Position numbers and translations under genes: made by a program
Notes under the pieces: model-generated
What the model was told of the DNA's origin: nothing
The model's input: only the letters and a program-made list of their open reading frames with translations
Databases searched by the model: none
Origin: Geobacter sp.
GTDB taxonomy: Bacteria > Desulfobacterota > Desulfuromonadia > Geobacterales > DSM-12255
NCBI GenBank assembly: GCA_012026855.1
Contig: VEOV01000014.1
Span: 1 to 23,844 of the forward strand
Reading direction: 5' to 3'
DNA length: 23,844 bases
Part shown: positions 17,301-23,844 of the stretch, piece after piece
Numbering within the stretch: position 1 is the first letter of the stretch
Layout: the number at the start of each line of letters is the position of its first letter

Positions 17301-17877
17301 GCTGCACGCCAAGGCGGAAATAGTGCTGGCCAGCAGACTGCCGGAAGGGATCCGCTCCATCAAAGAGATCGCGGTCGAGCCATACGAACCGCACAACGGC
17401 AGGATCTATGATTCTGAACGGCTCTTCCACGGCCCGGACCTGCACGGTATCGAAGAGGTCAGCGGCTGCTCATCCCAGGGGATCGCTGCCCTGGTAAAAG
17501 GGGCACCGACTCCGGCCGCCTGGCTCAAACAGCCGCTGCGGAGCAACTGGCTGACTGACCCGCTGGCGCTTGATTCCGCCTTCCAGATGATGATCCTCTG
17601 GAGCTTCGAGCGGTTCGGTTCCGGCTCCCTGCCCTGTTTCGCCGGCAGGTACCGCCAGTTCCAGGAATCATTTCCGAAGGACGGCGTGCAGATCGTTATC
17701 CGGATCAACGATGTGCGTCAGCACGGCGCCCATGCCGACATGGAGTTCATCGACCGCCAGAGCGGCAAGCTGATTGCCCGGCTCGAAGACTACGAATGTG
17801 TCATTGATCCCTCCCTGGGGAGTGCTTTTCAGCGCAACCAGCTCGAACAGCCTGCCAAGGCCGGCAGAGGGGTGTAG
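11359..17877 (+). CDS. pfaA: PfaA-like multidomain synthase KS-AT-ACPx3-KR-DH
   Basis: Iterative megasynthase of 2172 residues. Ketosynthase about 12-470 with Cys216 (DAACASS), His351 (EAHGTGT) and His389 (IGHTKAAAG). Acyltransferase about 575-860: FPGQGSQ at 580-586, Ser677 in GHSYG, His781 in AFHSP. Helical coiled-coil-like linker about 980-1035, then a Pro/Ala-rich linker. Three tandem ACPs with phosphopantetheine serines Ser1126, Ser1220 and Ser1314 (each LGIDS), spaced exactly 94 residues. Ketoreductase about 1590-1830: TGGGRGV at 1600-1606, Tyr1785 and Asn1789. C-terminal PKS-type dehydratase with His1899 (HVLDGKAVLP) and Asp2072 (LDSAFQ). The GTG start follows the pfaD stop with no gap and AAGGAG (11344-11349) nine bases upstream, so translation is coupled. 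Gammaproteobacterial PfaA usually has five or more ACPs. All catalytic residues look intact. The ACPs need a phosphopantetheinyl transferase encoded elsewhere. Confidence 0.95.
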   Translation: MKTDDVKLTNTGNSDKLAIIGIGCLFPGADDKSSYWANIREGIDAITEIPATHWKPADYFNADPKSPDHTYGRRGGFLSPFPFNPMEYNIPPNTLEAIDTSQLLGLVAAGQALKDAGYGPESSFDKSRVSVILGVTGTLELVIPLGARLGHPVWREALKNAGVEDAVAEDVVKRIAEGYVPWQENSFPGLLGNVVAGRISKQFDLGGTNCVVDAACASSFSALHLAGMELASGKADMVVTGGVDTFNDIFMYMCFSKTPALSADGNAKPFSTDADGTTLGEGLGLVVIKRLADAERDGDKIYAVVKGIGSSSDGKGDAIYAPSADGQKRALLDAYSRAGVSPQSIGLLEAHGTGTKVGDAVEVSALREVYGEGDRPWCALGSVKSQIGHTKAAAGAAGLIKAALALHNKVIPPPIKVNSPLDEVSSGKTPFYLATEKRPWLPQGENPRRAAVSAFGFGGSNFHTVLEEYGAEKSAAEWDGNVQLLTFSGDSAASLETALAGLPVAASWTELRAFAAKARQNFDCSAPCRLALAVERDKTNLAAMVSTAATMLKSRPTGSWSTPDGACYSTGPLQQSGLLFPGQGSQYTGMLRDLACAFPQLIASLTAADSGATFSDGARLSDRIYPPIDFAADAIERQEALLRSTDVAQPAIGAVSLGAHRLLEAFGFAPAAAAGHSYGELTALCAAGAISEAELHRLSRLRGRLMAGDGGDKGGMLAVPAPMAAVEQILQEEGLDLVIANRNAPSQAVLSGRSSEIDRAATVFAARSLACKKLPVAAAFHSPLVADAAVPFLEALGDVDLLPGQIPVYANSTAAVYPADQAAARELLANQLAKPVEFVAEIEAMYAAGIRTFVEVGPGARLTALVKAILGDREHQAVALDASNGKKNGIFDLARLLAQLSVLGHQLNLDLWDEGFVPPVQTTGKKPAMIVPLCGANYVQPRTKQPPAPPRKTVSPAAGADTRASSAQSQPVAPAMATASRDVVAEALRTTRESMAILQKMQEDTAKLHRQFLEGQELAGRTFQTLLENQQRLLAGGAQLQPLPMPAQPQVHPAAAPIAAPVAAPVAKAAPAPVAQPVSQPVPAAPRSSGVDAAAALLAVVSEKTGYPVEMLDLDMGLDADLGIDSIKRVEILSAIQEKLPGAPLIGPEHMGTLQTLGQIAAFLGAGSVAAPPVAAPQAAASAGIDAAAALLAVVSEKTGYPVEMLDLDMGLDADLGIDSIKRVEILSAIQEKLPGAPLIGPEHMGTLQTLGQIAAFLGAGSAAAAPVAAPQAAASAGIDAAAALLAVVSEKTGYPVEMLDLDMGLDADLGIDSIKRVEILSAIQEKLPGAPLIGPEHMGTLQTLRQIAAFLGADATAAPAVSEPVAAAAAESAATADQPQKAVLKRSALVHTPAPDASQPLQLLDGGEIIITDDGSPLAAQLYSQLQTRGLKARLLAVDDDKGIFASATIAGLIIIAPKNGTDDSFLENAFLLLKKAAPALRQTGEQAGALFATVARLDGSFGCLEGSSLVDPLSGGLAGLTKTAAQEWSEVTCRAIDLGDFPDHEAAAKALAEELLVCGPIETGLSALGRTTLELVELPAAPTPARYPVSSSDVVVVTGGGRGVTAAAAIALPRACTPMLLLLGRSPEPKPEPAWLTGLSEEARIKRAILEHADGKLHPKEIEERYQQVVAGRELHGTLEKITAAGGKVIYRAVDIRNSAEVTALFQEVRREHGPIRGIVHGAGVLADRLITDKSREQFSAVYGTKVSGLRSLFAATAEDDLRFIALFSSTTGRFGRTGQVDYAVANEVLNKLAQFEARRRPDCRTVSINWGPWDGGMVTPALKKLFAGEGIGLIGLEEGGDFLAREIAASDAPVEITVLAETAAESAQPQQSRTKNLTEALAIALNVDDYPFLRSHVLDGKAVLPMAVIAEWLAHAALHGNPGLRFHGFNDLRICKGVVFEQEKGCNLKIMAGRAEKRGSFYLVPVELTGVNGDSRMLLHAKAEIVLASRLPEGIRSIKEIAVEPYEPHNGRIYDSERLFHGPDLHGIEEVSGCSSQGIAALVKGAPTPAAWLKQPLRSNWLTDPLALDSAFQMMILWSFERFGSGSLPCFAGRYRQFQESFPKDGVQIVIRINDVRQHGAHADMEFIDRQSGKLIARLEDYECVIDPSLGSAFQRNQLEQPAKAGRGV
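14629..15420 (+). repeat. three tandem 282-bp direct repeats coding the ACPs
   Basis: Units begin at 14629, 14911 and 15193. Each has a 222-bp ACP core; the first two are followed by a 60-bp Ala/Pro-rich linker. By codon-by-codon comparison the cores of units 1 and 2 differ at 11 of 222 bases, only one changing an amino acid (Val to Ile). Units 2 and 3 differ at 15 bases, again with one replacement (Gly to Arg at residue 1346). The linkers of units 1 and 2 are also almost identical. After 15420 the similarity ends. Confidence 0.95.
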
Positions 17878-17886
17878 TCTTCAGTA

Positions 17887-20800
17887 ATGAGCACTAACAC
17901 CAACCCCAACCCCGCCTTCGGCTCGGTGGCCATTGTCGGTATCGGCGGGCTCTTCCCGGATGCCCCGGATCTCGACCGTTTCTGGCAGAATATCGTCGCC
18001 GCCAAAAGCGCCAGCCGTGACGTCCCTCCCGAGCGGTGGGCTGTCCCGGCCGACGCTGTCTTTGCGGCTGAAGTCGGTGCCAGGGACAAGGTCTACTCCC
18101 GCAAGGGGTGCTTCATCAACGCCATCCCGCGTACCCCGCCGCTCCCCGGACTTTCACCCGAACCGAAAATTCCGCCGGGACTCGACCCGGTCTTCCATCT
18201 GCTGCTCCATGCCGGCCGGCAGGCCTATAACGATGCCATCACCGGCCCGCTGGACCGGAGCCGGGTCGGCGTCATCATCGGTAATCTTGCCCTGCCGACG
18301 GAAAAATCCTCCCTCTTTGCCAGGGAAATCCTCGGCAGCAGCTTCGAGGAACGGCTCCTCGGCAAAAGCGTCACCAAACGGACCACCGCCGGACTGAACC
18401 GCTATGTTGCCGGACTCCCGGCCGGTCTGCTCGCCTACAGCCTGGGGCTTGGCGGCGGGGCCTGCCCCCTGGATGCCGCCTGCGCCTCTTCCCTCTACGC
18501 CATCAAACTGGCCTGCGACGAACTCCTTGCCGGCCGGGCCGATGCCATGCTCTCCGGCGGCGTCTCCCGGCCAGACCCGCTCTACACTCAGATGGGCTTT
18601 TCCCAGCTGCGCGCCCTCTCCAAACGGGGCATCTGCTCGCCTTTCGATGCCGAAGGGGATGGACTGGTGGTCGGCGAAGGATGCGGCATATTCCTCCTGA
18701 AAAGAACCGAAGACGCCATCGCCCATGGCGACAGAATCTACGGCATCATCCGCGGCGCCGGACTGGCCAACGACGTCGGCGGCAGCCTGCTGGCCCCCAT
18801 GTCCGAAGGGCAGCTGCGGGCCATGCGCGCCGCCTACCTGCAGGCTGGCTGGCAGCCGGAAGATGTCGACCTGATCGAATGCCACGCCACCGGCACACCG
18901 GTAGGGGACGCCACCGAAGTGGCCAGCCTGAAAGAGCTCTGGCATGGGGCCGGCAGCGCTGCCTCCTGCGTCATCGGCTCGGTAAAATCCAATATCGGCC
19001 ACCTGCTCACCGCAGCCGGTGCTGCTGCACTGACCAAGGTCCTGCTGGCGATGCGCGCCGGGACTCTCCCGCCGACAGCCGGCTTCCGCTCCCCCCAGCC
19101 CGGCATGGAGCTGGATAAGAGCCCCTTCAAGGTGCTGAGCGAGCCTGAGCCGTGGCAGCGCCGTGGCGACGGCATCCCGCGGCGGGCAGCGGTCAGCGCC
19201 TTCGGCTTCGGCGGCATCAATGCCCACCTGCTCATTGAGGAGTGGCTGCCTGAGCAGGCGGACATCGGCGAGACCATTGCCGTCACCAGACAGTGGCTCC
19301 CCTCCGGGGAGAGCAGCCTGTCATCCCCCGTCAATAGAGGCTCGACAGACATCGCCATCGTCGGCCTGGATGCCCGCTTTGCCCCGCACCCCTCTCTGCA
19401 GTCCTTCAAGGAGAGCTGTTTTGCAGCCGGGTCAGAAACGCCCGTTCCGTCCCCGCCCAACAGCTGGTGGGGCACACCGGAGGCCGACTGGTTCAAGGAG
19501 GCCGGGCTCAGTCAGACCCCGTTCAACGGTTTTTACCTTGACGGTGTCGCTGCTCCGGCAGACCAGTTCAGAATCCCCCCCCTGGAGCTGGCAGAGATGC
19601 TCCCCCAGCAGCTGCTGATGCTGCAGAGCGCCGCAGCGGCCATTGCCGATGCCGGTCTTGACAGCAGCGGCAACATCACTACCGGCGTATTCATCGGCAT
19701 CTCCCTTGACCTGGCCAGTTCCGGCTTCAGCCTCCGCTGGACCCTGCCGGAGCAGCTGGCCGGCTGGTGCCGCCAGCTCGGCCGTCAACCGGGTAAAGAG
19801 GAGCTGGCCAAGTGGTGCGAAGAGCTCAAGGATGCCGCCTCGCCGCCGCTGACCGCCAACCGGACCATGGGGGCGCTGGGGAACATCGTTGCCAGCCGTA
19901 TTGCCCGTGAGTTCAAGTGCGGCGGGCCGAGCTTCACCTTTTCCAGTGAAGAGACTTCAGGCAGCCGCGGCCTGGCAGCCGCCGTCAGGCTGCTCAGCCT
20001 CGGCGAGATCAACCGTGCCGTTGTCGGCGCTGTCGACCTGGCCGGCGACCTGCGCGCTGTTCTGGGCCAGCATGCTGACCGCCCCTACTCCGGCTCAGGC
20101 AGCATGCAGCCGTTCTCGGCAGCAGCCGATGGTGCCATCCCCGGTGAAGGAGCCGCCGCCGTGGTGCTCAAGCGGCTGGAGGACGCCAAAGCCGATGGCG
20201 ACAGAATTTATGCGGTTATCAAGGGGGTCGGCATTGCCGGCGGTGAACTGATCGTCCCGGACGAACAGGCCTGTCGCCTGGCCATGGAGCGGGCCTGGGC
20301 CGAGGCGGGCGTCAAGCCGTCACAACTGGACCTGATTGAAACCCACGGCAGCGGCCTGCCAACAGAGGACCGGGTCGAGCTGCAGGCGCTCAGCAAGGCT
20401 TTCAGTGCTGACGACACTGCCACCCCGCTCATCAGAGCAGCCCGCAGAACCGCCCTGACATCGGTCAAGGGCTGCATCGGCCACACCGGCGCCGCTTCCG
20501 GCCTCGCCTCCCTGGTCCGGACTGCGGCAGCGCGCTACCATGAGATCATCCCTGACGCCTCCTGTGAAGCGCCGCTGCCGGAGCTGACCCAGGGGGACTC
20601 CCCGTTTTTCCTCCCCCAGGAGCCCCGTTACTGGCTGCGCAACCGGGCGGCCGGACCCCGCTATGCCGGGGTTAACAGCTTCAGTGTCGACGGCAGCTGC
20701 ACCCATCTCCTGCTGCAGGGGTGGGATGGGCAGGCAGAGCAGCCCCCATTGCCCCTGTCGCGGCAGCGGGAATTCCTCTTTGCCCTGGCCGGCGCCGACC

Positions 20801-23800
20801 GGGCTACCATTGCCGCCAAAGTAAGCTCTCTGCTGGCAGCAGCCAACAGCAGCAACGCTGACCTGGAGCAGCTTGCCGGGCAGTGGCTGCCAGGCGCAAG
20901 CGATACGGCTGCGCCGCTGGCCGTGGCGCTGGTGGCCCGTTCGACCGGTGAGCTGACCGCCCTGTGCGAGCTGGCTCTGGCAAGGCTGCAGAGCAATGAT
21001 GACTCAATGCTGCCACCACCGCTGCGCGACCGGCTCTTTTTCTCCCCCGAACCGCTGGGCCCGCAGGGGAAAATCGCCTTCATCTTCCCCGGCTCCGGCA
21101 ACCATTTCGCCGGCATGGGACTGCCGCTCTCCACCCGCTGGCCTGGAATCTTCCAGCGTCAGGACCGGGAAAACCTCTATCTGCGCAGCCAGTTCCAGCC
21201 GGAAATGTTCTGGAACGGCGCTTCACCTGAGGAGATCGACCGCGATCACCGGGCTGTGATTTTCGGCCAGGTGGCCACCGGCTGCGCTGTCAGCGATGTG
21301 GTGCGAAGCTTCGGCGTGGCTCCCACCGGGGTGATCGGCTACAGCCTGGGTGAATCAGCCGGGCTCTTTGCCCTGCGCACCTGGCAGGAGCGGGACAGCA
21401 TGCTGCTGCAGATGTACGATTCGACCCTCTTTACCGATGACCTGGCCGGCGAGTGCCGGGCAGCGGCCAGGGCCTGGGGGCTGCCGGAAGGGAAAGAGGT
21501 TGACTGGCTGCTTGGCGTGGTAAGCGCCCCGGCCAGGGAAGTCAAGCGGGCCATCCGGATGACCACCAGGGTTTATCTACTCATCGTCAACACCCCCAAC
21601 GAATGTGTCATCGGCGGTGATGCCAAGGGGGTCAAGCGGGTGGTGGCCATCCTCGGCAGCAGCTTCTTCCCCCTGTCCGGGGTCACCACGGTGCACTGCG
21701 AAGTCGCCCGGGAAGTGGCCGAGCCGTACCGCAACCTGCACCTTTTCCAGACCGAGCCCCCCGCAGGAGTCACCTATTATAGCGGCGCCGAAGGGGCATC
21801 TTTCGAAGTCAGCCGCGAATCCGCCGCCGACGCCATTCTTGCCCAGGCGCTGGAGGGGATCAACTATCCGGCAGTAATCAACGCCGCCTACAACGACGGC
21901 TTCAGAATCTTCCTGGAAATGGGGCCGGGCGCCTCCTGCAGCCGGATGATCGACCAGATCCTTGAAAGCAGACCCCACCTGGCCCGCTCCGCCTGCGCTG
22001 CCGGCAGCGACGGCGAAGGGGCGGTCATGCGGATGCTGGCCGCACTGGTGGCCGAGCGGGTGCCCCTGGATCTGTCAAGCCTGGCAACAGTACCCGCCCC
22101 GGCAGCGACAGCAGCAAAAAGCAGCGTCACCGTCCCCTGTGGCGGCCAGCCGTTCACCATTCCGCTACCCCCAGCGGCCCGCGTGGCGCCAACCCCCGCC
22201 GTCACCCCGATGGCTGCGGTCATCCCCCCAGCACCCCCAGCTGCGCCTGCCGTGACAGCTGCTCCGGCTGCGGCTACGGCTCCGACGCCATCTGCCGGGC
22301 AGACCGGGACTGAAGCTGCAGCCATCAGCGATCCCCTGCTGCGTGATTTTGCCCAGGCACACGACGCCAAGCTGCAGGCCCACGCAACTTTCCTCCGCTG
22401 CAGCGAAACCCTGACCCAGGCCATGTCACAGGCGCTGGCCCTGGAGATGACCCTGCAGCAGGCCCTTGGGGGCGAGCTGCCCCCTCACCCGGCCTCCGGC
22501 CACCCTCTCCCTAAGGGCGAGGGGCTAGGGAGACAAAAGCCAGTCAGTTGCGTCTTCGACCGGGATATGTGCATGGAGTTTGCCATCGGCTCGGTGGCAA
22601 AGATGCTCGGCTCTCAGTTTGCCGAGGCTGACAGCTTCCCGACCAGGGTGCGTCTCCCCGACGTACCGCTGATGCTGGTGGACCGGATCACCGCCCTTGA
22701 AGGGGAGCCGAGGTCAATGACCAAGGGGCGGGTGGTGACCGAGCATGATATCAATACCGGCGCCTGGTACCTGGACGGCGGCCGGATCCCGACCTGCATT
22801 GCCGTAGAGGCGGGCCAGGCCGACCTGTTTCTCTCCGGCTTTCTTGGGATCGACTTTATCACCAAAGGGCTGGCGGTCTACCGGCTCCTGGACGCGGTGG
22901 TCACCTTCCATCGCGGCCTTCCCGGGCCGGGCGAAATCATCAGTTACGATATCCGCATCGAGCGTTTCTTCCGCCAGGGGGACACCTGGCTGTTCCGCTT
23001 CTTCTTCGAGGCGACCGTTAACGGCGAGCCGCTGCTCTCCATGCGGGACGGCTGCGCCGGCTTCTTCTCGGCTGAGGAACTGGAAGCGGGCAAGGGGATC
23101 GTCCGCCCGGCGGTCGACATGCGCCCCACCAGCGGCATCCGCCCGACCAACTGGGTCGAGCTGGTTCCCATGGCAGTGGAAAGCTACGATGCCGGCCAGC
23201 TGGCGCGCCTGCGCAGCGGCGACCTGGCAGGCTGTTTCGGACCGCTCTTTGCCGGGCTCGGCATCACCAGAGCGCTGACCATCCCTGGCGGCAGGATGGA
23301 GCTGGTCCACCGGGTCATGGAGATCCAGCCCCGGGGGGGCCGCTACGGCGAAGGGCTCATCCGCGCCGAGGCCGATATCCACCCCGACGACTGGTTCATC
23401 ACCTGCCACTTCGTCGATGACCGGGTCATGCCCGGCACCCTCATGTACGAGTGCTGCATGCACACCCTCAGGATCTTCCTCCTCCGGATGGGCTGGGTGG
23501 CAGAAGCTGCCGGCGCGGTGTTCGAACCGGTTCCCGGCGTGGCCAGCAGTCTCAAGTGCCGCGGCCAGGTGCTGGAAACCACCAGGATCGTCACCTACGA
23601 AGTCACCATCCGCGAGCTGGGCTATCGCCCCGAGCCGTACGTCATCTGCGACGCCCTGATGTACGCCGACGGCAAGCCGATCGTCGAGATCAGCAACATG
23701 TCGGCCCGGCTCTCCGGGACCACGCAGGAGCAGTTGCTGGCGATATGGCAGGGGAAGTGGGCCCAGGGCCCCCCCCGAAACCCCCCGGGAGGAGAATTTA

Positions 23801-23844
23801 AACAAAAGACGGAGGCGGCGGAGATAAGGGGGTGGGGAGCGGGG
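17887..23844 (+). CDS. pfaC: PfaC-like synthase KS-CLF-AT-DH-DH, 3' end outside window
   Basis: Open from ATG 17887 to the right edge, 1986 codons without a stop. KS1 about 12-430: Cys199 (DAACASS), His333 (CHATGT), His372 (IGHLLTAAG), all present. Second KS about 470-970 is a chain-length factor: at GGPSFTFSSEETSG the nucleophile Cys is Glu689. PfaB-type acyltransferase about 1060-1370: FPGSGNHFAGMG, Ser1153 in GYSLGES, His1270. Pro/Ala-rich linker, helical segment about 1480-1525, then a REP-derived stretch near 1532-1553. FabA-like hotdog dehydratases about 1585-1950: LMLVDR near 1595-1600, then CHFVDDRVMPG with His1841 and Glu1855 at the FabA/FabZ acid position. ATG lies 9 bp after the pfaA stop in the same frame; the nearest GAGGGG is about 14 bp away, suggesting coupling. 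The fused AT matches myxobacterial Pfa3, which ends in an acylglycerolphosphate acyltransferase; whether that follows here is not visible. Confidence 0.93.
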   Translation, partial: MSTNTNPNPAFGSVAIVGIGGLFPDAPDLDRFWQNIVAAKSASRDVPPERWAVPADAVFAAEVGARDKVYSRKGCFINAIPRTPPLPGLSPEPKIPPGLDPVFHLLLHAGRQAYNDAITGPLDRSRVGVIIGNLALPTEKSSLFAREILGSSFEERLLGKSVTKRTTAGLNRYVAGLPAGLLAYSLGLGGGACPLDAACASSLYAIKLACDELLAGRADAMLSGGVSRPDPLYTQMGFSQLRALSKRGICSPFDAEGDGLVVGEGCGIFLLKRTEDAIAHGDRIYGIIRGAGLANDVGGSLLAPMSEGQLRAMRAAYLQAGWQPEDVDLIECHATGTPVGDATEVASLKELWHGAGSAASCVIGSVKSNIGHLLTAAGAAALTKVLLAMRAGTLPPTAGFRSPQPGMELDKSPFKVLSEPEPWQRRGDGIPRRAAVSAFGFGGINAHLLIEEWLPEQADIGETIAVTRQWLPSGESSLSSPVNRGSTDIAIVGLDARFAPHPSLQSFKESCFAAGSETPVPSPPNSWWGTPEADWFKEAGLSQTPFNGFYLDGVAAPADQFRIPPLELAEMLPQQLLMLQSAAAAIADAGLDSSGNITTGVFIGISLDLASSGFSLRWTLPEQLAGWCRQLGRQPGKEELAKWCEELKDAASPPLTANRTMGALGNIVASRIAREFKCGGPSFTFSSEETSGSRGLAAAVRLLSLGEINRAVVGAVDLAGDLRAVLGQHADRPYSGSGSMQPFSAAADGAIPGEGAAAVVLKRLEDAKADGDRIYAVIKGVGIAGGELIVPDEQACRLAMERAWAEAGVKPSQLDLIETHGSGLPTEDRVELQALSKAFSADDTATPLIRAARRTALTSVKGCIGHTGAASGLASLVRTAAARYHEIIPDASCEAPLPELTQGDSPFFLPQEPRYWLRNRAAGPRYAGVNSFSVDGSCTHLLLQGWDGQAEQPPLPLSRQREFLFALAGADRATIAAKVSSLLAAANSSNADLEQLAGQWLPGASDTAAPLAVALVARSTGELTALCELALARLQSNDDSMLPPPLRDRLFFSPEPLGPQGKIAFIFPGSGNHFAGMGLPLSTRWPGIFQRQDRENLYLRSQFQPEMFWNGASPEEIDRDHRAVIFGQVATGCAVSDVVRSFGVAPTGVIGYSLGESAGLFALRTWQERDSMLLQMYDSTLFTDDLAGECRAAARAWGLPEGKEVDWLLGVVSAPAREVKRAIRMTTRVYLLIVNTPNECVIGGDAKGVKRVVAILGSSFFPLSGVTTVHCEVAREVAEPYRNLHLFQTEPPAGVTYYSGAEGASFEVSRESAADAILAQALEGINYPAVINAAYNDGFRIFLEMGPGASCSRMIDQILESRPHLARSACAAGSDGEGAVMRMLAALVAERVPLDLSSLATVPAPAATAAKSSVTVPCGGQPFTIPLPPAARVAPTPAVTPMAAVIPPAPPAAPAVTAAPAAATAPTPSAGQTGTEAAAISDPLLRDFAQAHDAKLQAHATFLRCSETLTQAMSQALALEMTLQQALGGELPPHPASGHPLPKGEGLGRQKPVSCVFDRDMCMEFAIGSVAKMLGSQFAEADSFPTRVRLPDVPLMLVDRITALEGEPRSMTKGRVVTEHDINTGAWYLDGGRIPTCIAVEAGQADLFLSGFLGIDFITKGLAVYRLLDAVVTFHRGLPGPGEIISYDIRIERFFRQGDTWLFRFFFEATVNGEPLLSMRDGCAGFFSAEELEAGKGIVRPAVDMRPTSGIRPTNWVELVPMAVESYDAGQLARLRSGDLAGCFGPLFAGLGITRALTIPGGRMELVHRVMEIQPRGGRYGEGLIRAEADIHPDDWFITCHFVDDRVMPGTLMYECCMHTLRIFLLRMGWVAEAAGAVFEPVPGVASSLKCRGQVLETTRIVTYEVTIRELGYRPEPYVICDALMYADGKPIVEISNMSARLSGTTQEQLLAIWQGKWAQGPPRNPPGGEFKQKTEAAEIRGWGAG
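22481..22534. repeat. REP-like palindromic element inside the pfaC-like coding region
   Basis: A C-rich then G-rich stretch of the kind found in intergenic REP elements of many bacteria. It contains GGCC-TCC-GGCC (22491-22501) and then CCCTCTCCC (22503-22511), a TAA spacer and GGGCGAGGG (22515-22523), arms complementary except for one central mismatch. Read in frame it gives HPASGHPLPKGEGLG. The HPLPKGEG string is typical of translated REP elements. It lies in the linker between the helical segment and the dehydratases, so the frame and the domains stay intact. Confidence 0.7.

Noticed and set aside
23769..23776. C8 tract considered as an established programmed frameshift
   Set aside because: The frame stays open to the window edge, there is no evidence for a downstream frame being used, and the sequence ends too soon to judge.

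Overview
The window reads as a stretch of a fairly high-GC anaerobic deltaproteobacterial chromosome, most like Geobacter and its relatives (Desulfuromonadia/Geobacterales). This is an inference from gene content and protein style, since no rRNA or species marker is present. Housekeeping genes fill 1-9.7 kb. A large polyunsaturated fatty acid (PUFA)/secondary-lipid megasynthase operon fills 9.78 kb to the right edge and runs out of the window.

Left part: the 3' part of an alpha/beta hydrolase gene (3-725) is followed by a double-hotdog acyl-CoA thioesterase (825-1883). Both are on the + strand and converge on a small minus-strand membrane-protein gene (1896-2156). Next comes a visibly AT-richer patch (about 2.2-3.6 kb) that holds only one class I SAM-dependent methyltransferase gene (2374-3198, minus). 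It is flanked by 202 bp and 391 bp without convincing genes. The minus-strand run prmA > rsmE > xerC (6173 down to 3590) follows: ribosomal protein L11 methylase and 16S rRNA m3U1498 methylase genes overlapping by ATGA, then a XerC-type recombinase.

Middle part: a strong promoter in the 6.2-6.3 kb divergent gap drives an M20D-type amidohydrolase (6310-7497). Then come a PEP synthase/PPDK regulatory protein that appears to start at a rare ATT codon (7545-8354), an OmpR-family response regulator without an adjacent kinase (8401-9075), a terminator, a DksA/TraR zinc-finger factor (9223-9642) with its own promoter, and another terminator.

Right part: pfaD-like enoyl reductase (9781-11358), pfaA-like KS-AT-ACP-ACP-ACP-KR-DH (11359-17877) and a pfaC-like KS-CLF-AT-DH-DH protein (17887 to beyond 23844). 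Genes are abutting or 9 bp apart, so they almost certainly form one operon. The order (reductase first) and the fusion of the acyltransferase into the third protein match the pfa1-pfa2-pfa3 layout known from myxobacterial PUFA synthases, not the pfaABCD layout of marine gammaproteobacteria. Together they should build a long polyene acyl chain on the tandem ACPs. The chemistry visible includes condensation, chain-length factor, loading, ketoreduction, two classes of dehydratase and enoyl reduction. The phosphopantetheinyl transferase that must activate the ACPs is not in the window, nor is any release or transfer domain that may follow the dehydratases.

The most notable oddities are three ACP units that differ almost only at synonymous sites, a REP-like palindromic repeat read in frame inside the third synthase protein, and the ATT start of the PEP synthase regulator.
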